Shown here piece by piece: positions 47,510 to 55,788 of a stretch of 64,000 bases of DNA. The DNA is taken from NCBI GenBank assembly GCA_910587305.1, contig CAJUKV010000011.1, positions 1-64,000 on the forward strand, written 5' to 3'. Each line of letters begins with the position of its first letter. Positions within the stretch are counted from its first letter, which is position 1. Under the pieces are notes generated by a model, which made no database searches, was not told the DNA's origin, and saw only the letters and a list, made by a program, of their open reading frames with translations. The stretch is from an uncultured Lachnospiraceae bacterium. GTDB lineage: Bacteria; Bacillota; Clostridia; Lachnospirales; Lachnospiraceae. The position numbers and the translations under genes are program-made.

Positions 47510-47553
47510 GATTTTCCACAAACCAATTTGAAAAGAAAGGCAAAAAGATTTAA

Positions 47554-49743
47554 ATGGGAATCAAATATTTTGAAAAAGAAAGAATATTTAAGCTGGATAC
47601 GCAGTGTACCAGTTATTTCATCGGAGTTGTAGATGAAGAAAAGTTTTTAGGACATGTTTATTACGGGAAAAGGCTCTCGGAGCACAAGCTAAATTATCTT
47701 TTGCGGGTAGACGAACCGCCCTTTGTTCCCTCAAAAAATGAAAGGGAAAGGGTATCTTTTCTGGATGCTTTTGCCATGGAGTATCCTACCCATGGAGTTG
47801 GGGATTACAGGGAGGCGGCCCTGAGAGTAAGAACGAAGGAGGGCTATCATGCCTGCAGTCTGCATTATGTGTCTCACGAAATTTTTGAGGGAAAGAAAAA
47901 AATACCGGGGCTTCCTACCTCTTTTGCAGAGGAATCGGAGTGTAGTACGCTGGAAATTGTGTGTCAGGATAGCCTTTTAAATTTAAAAGTAACTTTAAGC
48001 TACAGTGTGTTTGAGAATGAAGATGTGATAACAAGACACGTGGTTGTGGCAAACGGCGGAAAGGATATAATTCGTATTGAAAAAGCTGCGTCCATGTCTC
48101 TGGATATGGATAATCGTGATTTTGAAATGCTTACGCTTCATGGTTCCTGGGCCAGGGAACGTCATAAGCAGAGAAGAAAGTTAGGGGCAGGCTATCAGGG
48201 AATATCTTCCGGAAGGGGGGAATCAAGTCATCAGAATCATCCTTTCATGGCGCTTTTGACCGGGAGCTGTACCCAAGAACAGGGGGAAGTTTACGGTGTG
48301 CAGATGATGTATTCCGGGAACTTTGATATACAGGCGGAAGTCAGTCAGTTTAATTCGGTACGCTGGCAGGCCGGAATAGGAACAAATGATTTTTGCTGGG
48401 TGCTTGGGCCGGAGGAGAGATTTTATACACCGGAGGCGCTGCTTACTTATTCGGATGAAGGAATTGACAAGATGACGGCTAATTACCACGCGTTTATCAA
48501 AAACCATGTAATACGTGGTAAATACAAAGATAAGAAAAGACCGATTTTAATCAACAACTGGGAGGCGACTTATTTTGAGTTTGATACGGAGAAGCTTTTA
48601 TCCATTGCCAGAGAGGCGGCAGGTCTGGGCATTGAAATGCTGGTGTTGGATGACGGCTGGTTTGGAAAACGGAATTGGGATGATTCTTCTCTTGGAGATT
48701 GGCAGGTAAATAAAGAAAAGCTTCCCGAAGGGCTTTCATACCTTGCCAGGGAGATCAATAAGCTTGGCATGAAATTTGGTATCTGGTTTGAACCGGAAAT
48801 GGTTTCTCCCGACTCCAATCTCTATCGGGAACATCCGGACTGGGCAATTGCGGTGCCGGGCAGAGCGCCGGGGATGGCAAGATCTCAGTATGTGCTGGAT
48901 TTTTCCAGAAAGGAAGTGGTGGATCATATCTGGAAACAAATGGAGACGGTGCTAAGAAGCGCCAATGTCGAGTATGTAAAATGGGATATGAACCGCCCCT
49001 TAAGCGATCTTGGCAGCGCGGCCTTGCCATGCGAAAAGCAGGGAGAACTGGTTCACCGCTATATGTTAGGCGTTTATGAGCTGCAGGAAAGACTGGTGTC
49101 AAATTTTCCGGATGTGCTTTTGGAAAATTGTTCCAGTGGAGGCGCGCGGTTTGATACAGGTATGCTTTATTACAGCCCCCAAATCTGGTGTTCGGATGAC
49201 ACCGATGCAATAGAGCGGCTGGCAATTCAGGAAGGAACCGCAATGATTTATCCTCTTTCCACCATAGGGGCGCATGTCAGCGACTGCCCTAACCATGCGG
49301 TGGGGAGAATAACGCCTTTTGAGACGAGAGGGTATGTTGCCCTTGCGGGAACTTTTGGCTATGAGCTGGATGTGACGAAAATCCCGGAAAAGGACAGACA
49401 AATGATTCCTGAGCAGGTTGCGCTTTATCATAAATACAATGATTTGGTGAGAAATGGGGATTATTACCGTCTTAAATCCGCACAGGATAACCATTTGTTT
49501 GACTGCTGGCAGGTAGTGTCAAAAGATAAAAGGGAAAGTCTGGTGACATGGATACAGGTACTAGGGGGGCCAGGCAGGCGCAGCGGTTTTGTGAGGCTGA
49601 AAGGGCTTGCACCGGATAAGCGTTACCGCATAGAGGGCGGGAATATGGCCTTAAGCGGAGATGCGCTGATGCATGCTGGAATTTGTATGCCGGTTATGTC
49701 AGGGGACTTTGTAGGGAAACTGATACACCTTATACAGGAATAA
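47554..49743 (+). CDS. Alpha-galactosidase, GH36 (second copy)
   Basis: The 729-residue cytoplasmic enzyme is a paralogue of the one at 22737, similar along its whole length. It has WEATYFEFDTEK, LVLDDGWFGKR, the nucleophile in KWDMNR (Asp478) and the acid/base in WCSDDTD (Asp548). Its place right behind the importer genes suggests that the imported sugar carries alpha-galactose, such as raffinose-type sugars or galactomanno-oligosaccharides. AAAGAAAGG lies upstream of the ATG. Confidence 0.94.
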   Translation: MGIKYFEKERIFKLDTQCTSYFIGVVDEEKFLGHVYYGKRLSEHKLNYLLRVDEPPFVPSKNERERVSFLDAFAMEYPTHGVGDYREAALRVRTKEGYHACSLHYVSHEIFEGKKKIPGLPTSFAEESECSTLEIVCQDSLLNLKVTLSYSVFENEDVITRHVVVANGGKDIIRIEKAASMSLDMDNRDFEMLTLHGSWARERHKQRRKLGAGYQGISSGRGESSHQNHPFMALLTGSCTQEQGEVYGVQMMYSGNFDIQAEVSQFNSVRWQAGIGTNDFCWVLGPEERFYTPEALLTYSDEGIDKMTANYHAFIKNHVIRGKYKDKKRPILINNWEATYFEFDTEKLLSIAREAAGLGIEMLVLDDGWFGKRNWDDSSLGDWQVNKEKLPEGLSYLAREINKLGMKFGIWFEPEMVSPDSNLYREHPDWAIAVPGRAPGMARSQYVLDFSRKEVVDHIWKQMETVLRSANVEYVKWDMNRPLSDLGSAALPCEKQGELVHRYMLGVYELQERLVSNFPDVLLENCSSGGARFDTGMLYYSPQIWCSDDTDAIERLAIQEGTAMIYPLSTIGAHVSDCPNHAVGRITPFETRGYVALAGTFGYELDVTKIPEKDRQMIPEQVALYHKYNDLVRNGDYYRLKSAQDNHLFDCWQVVSKDKRESLVTWIQVLGGPGRRSGFVRLKGLAPDKRYRIEGGNMALSGDALMHAGICMPVMSGDFVGKLIHLIQE

Positions 49744-49850
49744 AAACGTCCTTGCCCGATTTCCGTTTAAAAAACTTTAGTCATAGAAGCGGCTTTTAAG
49801 TCATAAACTGATAATAAGTTATGTGTAATGGGCGGTTTTTGCCTGAGGCT

Positions 49851-50459
49851 TCAGGTTTCGGTTTCCTTTAAAATAGATACAATATGGCCGGAAAGGCTTG
49901 TGTTTAAGCTCTCGGCAACGGGAATCAGGGAAGCAATTTTTTCCGGCTTGCCCATTTGATGGTAAATAGTGGAAAGCAGCTTATAGGTGGCGGTGATATC
50001 GGTGTGGGTTTCTACTGCAAACTCCAGGATCCGGCATGCTTCGTCCATATAACCTTTTTCGTAAAGAGCCTGGGCCCAGTTTTGAAGAGTTCGGACAAGA
50101 ATGGTGTAGCTTTGGTCATAGCGGGACAAAAGGGTGATATTGGGAGCGCCATACATCAATTTTAAATCCGTGTTGCTGATGCCGGTAAAATTGACAATGG
50201 GGGATTTGGAAAGCTCGCAAAGCGTATTATGATATTCGGCGATAACAGGGTCCTCCTTCAAAAGCTCCATAGGAAGAAGGTCAAAGGGGATCCGGATATA
50301 GTCAAGGTCATCTAAGGGTTTCCGGCGCGTGCTGTTGGCTTCGGCCTCCCTTTGCCAGAACATTTCATTGGATTTTTCCTGGGCGTTCCGGTTTTTTTTG
50401 ATTTCATAAAGCAGCCAGAGGCAGAATACGATAAAACTTGCAAAAAAGGGGAATTTCAT
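49851..50459 (-). CDS. Membrane-anchored hypothetical protein with TPR-like C-terminus
   Basis: The family is not recognised. The 202-residue product has an N-terminal membrane helix (about 3-18), a charged stretch, and a C-terminal helical part (about 115-195) whose pattern (NWAQALYEKGYMDEACRILE, then TYKLLSTIYHQMGKPEKIAS) fits tetratricopeptide helices. The open frame reaches back to 50735, but the start at 50459 has AAAGGA eight bases upstream and begins a proper anchor. The longer frame would run through the promoter region and small gene of the opposite strand. Confidence 0.7.
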   Translation of the reverse strand: MKFPFFASFIVFCLWLLYEIKKNRNAQEKSNEMFWQREAEANSTRRKPLDDLDYIRIPFDLLPMELLKEDPVIAEYHNTLCELSKSPIVNFTGISNTDLKLMYGAPNITLLSRYDQSYTILVRTLQNWAQALYEKGYMDEACRILEFAVETHTDITATYKLLSTIYHQMGKPEKIASLIPVAESLNTSLSGHIVSILKETET

Positions 50460-50519
50460 ATATAATATCCTTTCAAAGAATATATAATTTTTGGGTAAAG
50501 AAAGGGGCATATTTTTCAA

Positions 50520-50627
50520 ATGTTCAATTTCTATAATAAAAAAAGTAAAAAAGTCGTATCGTCTATTATTATTATATTGCTGATACTTGCTATGGTAGTT
50601 CCAACTATAGCATCTTTTTTGCATTAA
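50520..50627 (+). CDS. 35-residue single-pass membrane protein (DUF4044/Prli42-like)
   Basis: ATG 50520 to TAA 50625-50627 encodes 35 residues: a short Asn/Tyr/Lys-rich N-terminus (MFNFYNKKSKKVV), then one hydrophobic helix (SSIIIILLILAMVVPTIASF). AAAGGGG lies 12 bases upstream. Charge before the helix predicts a cytoplasmic N-terminus. Size and layout recall DUF4044 and the stressosome protein Prli42 of Bacilli, though this is only a resemblance. The VanW gene follows after 43 bases in the same direction. Confidence 0.6.
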   Translation: MFNFYNKKSKKVVSSIIIILLILAMVVPTIASFLH

Positions 50628-50670
50628 ATCAATGAAAAGGTAATACCAGAGTAAGGGGAATGAAGAGAAT

Positions 50671-52269
50671 ATGAAAAGACTTTTCAAAGGAGCTATCTGT
50701 TTTTTAACTGCATTTTTGGCGCTTGGCAGCGTCAAAATGGAGGTAAAGGCCGAGGAAGAAAACCGTATATTGACGGGAGTTTATGTGGAGGATATGTCCC
50801 TTTCAGGCATGACGGAGTCAGAAGCCCGCACTATGGTAGAAGACTATGTGGACAGTGTATGCGGCATGATGATTACGCTGGTTGCTGTGGATGGAAACGA
50901 GGTGCAGATCACTCCGGATGATTTGGGCGTTTATTGGAGCAATCAGGATATTATAAAAGAAGCCGCAGGGATTGGTTTAAGCGGCAACGTGGTACAGCGC
51001 TATAAGGCCGCAAAAGATTTGCAGTTTCAAAATAAAGTATTCGATCTGGAATTTGGCGTAGATGAAAATCTGGTCAGACAGATTTTGTCGGAGCAATGCT
51101 CCGTGTATAACCTGGAAGCCATCAATGCCACTCTTTTAAGAGAAGGAGATCATTTTGTGATTAATGAGGGGCAGACAGGGCAGGTAGTGGATGAGGACGC
51201 CTCTGTGGAACTGATTTGCGATTTCTTTCTCCACGATTGGAACAGGGATGACGCTTCTGTGGATTTGGTGATCAAAGTGGATGAAGCAAAGGGAACGGAG
51301 GAGGATCTTGCCAAGGTGAAGGATGTTCTCGGCACGTTTACAACCAGCTTTAGCACCTCAGGGCCGTCTAGAAGCGCAAATGTCCGCAATGGCTGTGCGC
51401 TGATTAACGGGACTACTTTATATCCGGGAGATGAATTTTCTACTTATGAGGCGGTTTCCCCCTTTTCCCAGGCAAACGGATATTATATGGCCGGTTCTTA
51501 TTTGAACGGCCAGGTGGTAGACAGCTTAGGCGGTGGAATCTGCCAGGTTTCCACTACGCTTTATAATGCGGTGCTTTTATCAGAGCTGGAGGTTACGGAA
51601 AGACATAACCATTCCATGATTGTTACATATGTGGACCCTTCCGCAGACGCGGCAATTGCAGAATCCGCAGGAAAAGATTTCAAGTTCATTAACAATACGG
51701 ATGCGCCTATTTATATTGAGGGCGTCACCACAGACGATAAGCATATTACTTTTACAATATACGGGTTGGAAAGCAGGGACAGCGGGCACCAGGTAAGATA
51801 CGAAAGCGAAGTGGTCAGCAAGACATATCCCGATACGGAGGTTATTTATACAAACGCATCCCTCCCTATCGGCTCTGTTTCCGTGCAGTCCGCACATATA
51901 GGCTACAAGGCAAACCTCTGGAAAGTAGTTACGGAAAATGGGACGGAGGTGAGCCGGGAAATGATCAATTCCAGCTCCTATAAAGTAACGCCAAGGACGG
52001 CCACCGTAGGCGTAAATACGGCTGATCCGGCAGCATACGAACAAATCATGGCAGCCATTGCCACCAATAATATAGATCATGTCCGAAATGTTGCTACGGC
52101 TCTTGCCGCTGGCGCCGCTCCACCTGCGGAAGGGGCGCCGGCTGAGGGAGCGCCTGTCCCGGCAGAAGGGATACCGACAGAAGGGACACCTGCGGGGGAA
52201 GCGCCTGCACCGGCTGCCCCCGAACAAGCGCCGGTGGAAGCGGCTCCGGAGCAGGAACCGGCACAGTAA
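50671..52269 (+). CDS. VanW family exported protein with peptidoglycan-binding-like domain
   Basis: The 532-residue protein has a signal peptide (about 1-26, cleaved near VKA-EE), a PG_binding_4-like region (about 35-210, with VEDMSLSGMTESEARTMV), and a VanW domain (about 235-400) with PGDEFSTYEAVSPF and GGGICQVSTTLYNAVLLSEL. A G5-like beta part may follow, and the last 50 residues are a Pro/Ala/Glu-rich repeat tail. These YoaR-type proteins work at the cell wall; their reaction is not established. Confidence 0.88.
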   Translation: MKRLFKGAICFLTAFLALGSVKMEVKAEEENRILTGVYVEDMSLSGMTESEARTMVEDYVDSVCGMMITLVAVDGNEVQITPDDLGVYWSNQDIIKEAAGIGLSGNVVQRYKAAKDLQFQNKVFDLEFGVDENLVRQILSEQCSVYNLEAINATLLREGDHFVINEGQTGQVVDEDASVELICDFFLHDWNRDDASVDLVIKVDEAKGTEEDLAKVKDVLGTFTTSFSTSGPSRSANVRNGCALINGTTLYPGDEFSTYEAVSPFSQANGYYMAGSYLNGQVVDSLGGGICQVSTTLYNAVLLSELEVTERHNHSMIVTYVDPSADAAIAESAGKDFKFINNTDAPIYIEGVTTDDKHITFTIYGLESRDSGHQVRYESEVVSKTYPDTEVIYTNASLPIGSVSVQSAHIGYKANLWKVVTENGTEVSREMINSSSYKVTPRTATVGVNTADPAAYEQIMAAIATNNIDHVRNVATALAAGAAPPAEGAPAEGAPVPAEGIPTEGTPAGEAPAPAAPEQAPVEAAPEQEPAQ

Positions 52270-52331
52270 GCAGCCGGCAGGCAAAAGATATCGGGCTTGG
52301 TAGGTCTCCTTATCTTAGAAAAGGAGCGGCA

Positions 52332-53420
52332 ATGAGGAGAGGGAAAATATCCGAGAGTATCTTAAAACGTTCTGTTTTAAGACCATTAAAAAATTTTGAA
52401 GGTGAAGTGCTGAAAGGTGCGGGAGTTGGAAATGACTGCGCCTTTTTGTCATGGGATAATTCCGGTTTCCACGGTCAGGAGGCAGGCAGCGTAATTGCCA
52501 TGACAACGCAGACGGTTACTTTGCGGGTGAAAAATGCCGCCTATCTGGCAGTGATGGCAGTTGCCAATAATTTAGCAGCCGCAGGAGCAAAGCCGGTGGG
52601 AGTGACGTTATCTTTGACATTGCCTGAGGAAACAGAGGAACTGCTTTTAAAGGAAATGATGGAGCAGGCGAAAGTATGCTGTGAAGGGCTTGGCATGCAG
52701 ATTGTGGGAGGCCACACGGAGATAAGCGGCACGGTCCATATTCCGGTGATTACCGCTTCCGCGGTGGGAAAGCCGTTATGGGGCATAGGACAGCCTGGCG
52801 CAGGGCAGGATAAATCGGATGGCGTATTGCCAGGGGATGCGAAAAGTAAGGGTGCGAGAAAAGCTCCCGGAAGAAAAAGTGAAGAAAAGAAAGACAGCCT
52901 GGATATTGTAATGAGCAAATGGATTGGGCTTGAAGGAACTTCTGTCATAGCGCATGAGAAAGAAAAGGAGCTTGCAGGCCGTTTCCCAATGCGGATGATT
53001 CTTAAGGCGCAGAGCCAGGAGGAATATCTGTCTGTGGCGCCGGAGGCCGCCATAGCCCTTAAGTCCGGCGTTTATGCAATGCATGATGTGAGAAGCGGCG
53101 GTGTATTTGGTGCATTGTGGGAATTATCCCAAAAGATGGGCGTCGGACTTTGCATAGATTTAAAGAAGATTCCGGTAAGGCAGGAAACCATAGAAATCTG
53201 TGAGTTTTACCGTTTAAATCCTTATGAACTTTTATCAGGAGGCGCTTTGCTTATGGCTGCGGCTCATGGCACGGAGCTTGTGGAGACGCTTAAGGAGAAA
53301 GGAATTCCGGCTTTTTTGATTGGCAGGACTAAGGCGGGAAATGATAAAACCATTTTAAACCAGGACGAAACCAGATATTTGGAACCGCCCGGGCCGGATG
53401 AAATATTAAAAATTTTTTAA
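52332..53420 (+). CDS. AIR synthase-related protein (HypE/PurM-like fold)
   Basis: The 362-residue protein has the two-domain layout of AIR synthase relatives. An N-terminal ATP-binding half has GAGVGNDCAFL and MAVANNLAAAGAKPVGVTLSL, and GGHTEISGTVHIPVITASAVG follows. The C-terminal half has LKSGVYAMHDVRSGGVFGALWE. A linker of about 45 residues rich in Gly, Lys and Ser (about 155-195) is inserted between the halves. The true reaction is unknown; such genes often stand beside an Lrp regulator and an aminotransferase, as here. Confidence 0.8.
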   Translation: MRRGKISESILKRSVLRPLKNFEGEVLKGAGVGNDCAFLSWDNSGFHGQEAGSVIAMTTQTVTLRVKNAAYLAVMAVANNLAAAGAKPVGVTLSLTLPEETEELLLKEMMEQAKVCCEGLGMQIVGGHTEISGTVHIPVITASAVGKPLWGIGQPGAGQDKSDGVLPGDAKSKGARKAPGRKSEEKKDSLDIVMSKWIGLEGTSVIAHEKEKELAGRFPMRMILKAQSQEEYLSVAPEAAIALKSGVYAMHDVRSGGVFGALWELSQKMGVGLCIDLKKIPVRQETIEICEFYRLNPYELLSGGALLMAAAHGTELVETLKEKGIPAFLIGRTKAGNDKTILNQDETRYLEPPGPDEILKIF

Positions 53421-53437
53421 AAATTAACCTTTTGATT

Positions 53438-53570
53438 CCCGCGGGCAATGAGCCAAGCGGCTGCTCATAGAGACGCAAAGCGTCTCATAGACATTTGGCG
53501 AATGCCGCGGGGGCCGCAGCCTTGCTGCCTGGCAGCTCTGCAAGCTTGATGCGTTGTTGCCTGCCGCGGG
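53438..53570. repeat. GC-rich multi-hairpin region with three CCGCGG sites
   Basis: CCCGCGG (53438-53444) can pair with CCGCGGG at 53505-53511 or at 53564-53570. Inside the first option lie GCCAA/TTGGC (53452-53499) and the perfect hairpin GAGACGC-AAA-GCGTCTC (53470-53486). In the second half CTTGC pairs with GCAAG (53521-53544). The Lrp ribosome site follows at 53599. Confidence 0.65.
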
Positions 53571-53608
53571 GGTGTTGACTTGTGCAAGCCATAGAATGGA
53601 GGATATTT

Positions 53609-54091
53609 ATGAGAGAACAGATTTTATCTATAATAGAAAAGAACAGCCGGATAGGGGTAAAGGAGCTGGCTGTAATTTTGGGAGCGGAGGAAATTGACAT
53701 TGCCAATGAGCTGAAGGCAATGGAGGAAGAAGGGATTATCTGTGGCTATCATACGATGATAGACTGGGAGAAAACGTCTATTGAAAAGGTAACCGCTTTA
53801 ATCGAGGTGCGAATCACTCCCCAGAGAGGGCAGGGATATGATCACATTGCCGAGAGAATTTACAAATATTCGGAAGTGAACAGCGTATATTTGATTTCAG
53901 GCGGATACGATCTTCTGGTAACACTGGAAGGAAAATCTTTAAAGGACGTTTCAGCCTTTGTTTCCGACAAGCTTTCCACTTTGGAGGGAGTGCTCAGCAC
54001 AGCCACTCACTTTATTTTGAAAAAGTATAAGGATCACGGGACAATATTAACCAGAAAATATGAAGATACAAGGGAGAAAGTGACGCCATGA
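53609..54091 (+). CDS. Lrp/AsnC family transcriptional regulator
   Basis: The 160-residue protein has an N-terminal winged helix (EQILSIIEKNSRIGVKELAV, residues 3-22) and a C-terminal RAM domain (about 65-150) that senses amino acids (VNSVYLISGGYDLLVTLEGK). The start at 53609 has GGAGG six bases upstream; 53582 in frame is less likely. Its stop overlaps the start of the aminotransferase gene (ATGA), so it probably controls that gene in response to an amino acid. Confidence 0.91.
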   Translation: MREQILSIIEKNSRIGVKELAVILGAEEIDIANELKAMEEEGIICGYHTMIDWEKTSIEKVTALIEVRITPQRGQGYDHIAERIYKYSEVNSVYLISGGYDLLVTLEGKSLKDVSAFVSDKLSTLEGVLSTATHFILKKYKDHGTILTRKYEDTREKVTP

Positions 54092-55257
54092 GAAATCCGT
54101 TATCAGATATTATTACAGAAATTAAGCCTTCCGGTATCCGAAAGTTTTTTGACATCGTAAGCGAGATGAAAGATGCCATATCGCTTGGCGTTGGGGAACC
54201 TGACTTTGATACTCCATGGCATATAAGAGACGAGGGCATTTATTCCCTGGAAAAAGGGCGTACCTTTTATACCTCCAATGCCGGCCTTAAGGAGTTAAAG
54301 ATTGAAATCGCCAATTATCTGTACAGGACGCAAAAAATTTCCTATGATGCGGATAAAGAGGTTATTGTTACGGTGGGCGGTTCGGAAGCTATTGACATTG
54401 CGCTGCGTGCCATGTTAAATCCTGGGGAAGAGGTTCTGATCCCCCAGCCCAGCTATGTTTCCTATGAGCCCTGTACAATTTTAGCCGGCGGCGTTCCGGT
54501 GATCATTGAGCTTAAGGAAGAAAATGAGTTTCGGCTGACCGCACAGGAGCTTAGGGACGCCGTCACAGACAAAACTAAGATTTTAATTCTTCCGTTTCCG
54601 AACAATCCTACCGGCGCAATTATGGAAAAAGAGGATTTGGAGGCAATTGCGGAGGTAATACGTGAAAAGGATCTCTTTGTAATATCAGATGAGATTTATG
54701 CCGAACTGACCTACAAAGGAAAACATGTATCCATTGCAAGCCTGCCGGGAATGCAGGAGAGAACCGTTTTAATCAACGGCTTTTCAAAAGCCTATGCAAT
54801 GACAGGCTGGCGTCTTGGCTATGCCTGCGCGCCTGAAATTATCATGGAGCAAATGCTTAAAATCCACCAGTTCGCCATCATGTGCGCCCCCACCACCAGC
54901 CAATACGCGGCGGTGGAAGCCCTGCGGAACGGGGACGACGATGTGGCAATGATGCGGGAGGCTTACAACCAGAGAAGGAGATTCCTGATGCACTCCTTCC
55001 GGGAAATGGGCCTTGAATGCTTCGAACCCTACGGCGCATTTTACGTATTCCCCTGTATAAAAGAATTCGGAATGACCAGCGAGGAATTTGCAAACAGACT
55101 GCTCCAGGAAGAAAAAGTAGCCGTAGTGCCGGGCACCGCATTCGGCGATTGCGGCGAAGGATTCCTCAGAATCTCCTACGCATACTCCCTGGAAAACCTG
55201 AAAACAGCGCTGGATAAAATAAGCGCATTCGTCACCAGATTAAGAGAACAAAAATAA
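54088..55257 (+). CDS. Pyridoxal-phosphate aminotransferase, class I
   Basis: The 389-residue enzyme has GVGEPDFDTPWHIRDE near the start, YTSNAGLKELK, the cofactor site FPNNPTGAIM and SDEIYAELTY, and the Schiff-base lysine in NGFSKAYAMTGWRLGY. It resembles aspartate/aromatic-type aminotransferases of the PatA/AspB group. The overlap of four bases with the Lrp gene shows co-translation. The real amino donor is not readable from the sequence. Confidence 0.92.
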   Translation: MRNPLSDIITEIKPSGIRKFFDIVSEMKDAISLGVGEPDFDTPWHIRDEGIYSLEKGRTFYTSNAGLKELKIEIANYLYRTQKISYDADKEVIVTVGGSEAIDIALRAMLNPGEEVLIPQPSYVSYEPCTILAGGVPVIIELKEENEFRLTAQELRDAVTDKTKILILPFPNNPTGAIMEKEDLEAIAEVIREKDLFVISDEIYAELTYKGKHVSIASLPGMQERTVLINGFSKAYAMTGWRLGYACAPEIIMEQMLKIHQFAIMCAPTTSQYAAVEALRNGDDDVAMMREAYNQRRRFLMHSFREMGLECFEPYGAFYVFPCIKEFGMTSEEFANRLLQEEKVAVVPGTAFGDCGEGFLRISYAYSLENLKTALDKISAFVTRLREQK

Positions 55258-55270
55258 TCATTAATCAGTC

Positions 55271-55315
55271 AAGCTTCCCGCCTGAACGCAAAGTTCTCCA
55301 AAGCAGGAAGCTTTT
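55271..55315 (+). terminator. Terminator after the aminotransferase gene
   Basis: AAGCTTCC-C-GC pairs with GC-A-GGAAGCTT (one mismatch) around a 21-base loop, followed by TTCT. Confidence 0.6.
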
Positions 55316-55465
55316 CTGAGTTAATACTATTACATCGAATAATAAGTTCCTGATACAAACATGTCCACATATATAACAGAAATACGATGTTTTTCTGAAA
55401 GTGAATATATCGGAAACTTAATTTATGTTGTACTATCTAATATAATTAGAGGATGCCGAAACGTA

Positions 55466-55639
55466 GCTCTGAACAGATAGAAATTCAAGGAGGAGCCCAC
55501 CAAACGCTGTCACGCTTCGCGAGCCAGCTTATTGGCAATAAAAACGCCAGCGCTTAGCGAAGTCCTTTTGAGCTTAGCGTCTGCTGCGTTTTTATAGAGC
55601 GAAAGCGCGGCGACGACTGAATTTCTATTCGCTTCGAGC
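55466..55639 (+). repeat. Dispersed structured repeat, copy 2 (before the DUF1846 gene)
   Basis: The ends pair imperfectly: 55466-55487 (GCTCTGAACAG..AGAAATTCA) with 55618-55639. Inside are ATAAAAACG/CGTTTTTAT and small GC stems. The stretch 55538-55616 matches copy 3 at about 70 of 79 positions and shares CGTCTGCT.CGTTTTTATAG and GCGCGG.GACGACTGAA with copy 1. The gap 55258-55788 holds a terminator, about 130 bases with nothing visible, this element and a promoter. Confidence 0.85.
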
Positions 55640-55726
55640 GGCCGGATGACCAAAATGCAAAAAGCGGTGCTTAATAAAAAATTGATATTAGTTCATTTCT
55701 TTTTTATGGAATAATTAACAGGGTTG

Positions 55727-55735
55727 TGCTACAAT
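55727..55735 (+). promoter_or_regulatory. Extended -10 promoter of the DUF1846-ftsH unit
   Basis: TGCTACAAT gives TACAAT at 55730-55735 with a TG one base upstream. The -35 side (TGGAAT, 55707-55712) is poor, as is common with extended -10 promoters. Confidence 0.45.
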
Positions 55736-55788
55736 AAAATTCGGTATTTGGAAACGGTAAGGTACTGCTAAGAAAAAGGGTAAAACTT

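Noticed and set aside
50591..50620. Terminator-like stem with T run before the VanW gene
   Set aside because: The bases are better explained as the end of the 35-residue membrane protein gene, including its TTT and TTG codons.
50460..50735. N-terminal extension of the minus-strand TPR-like protein
   Set aside because: The extension lacks a ribosome site, crosses the opposite small gene, and a proper start with AAAGGA exists at 50459.
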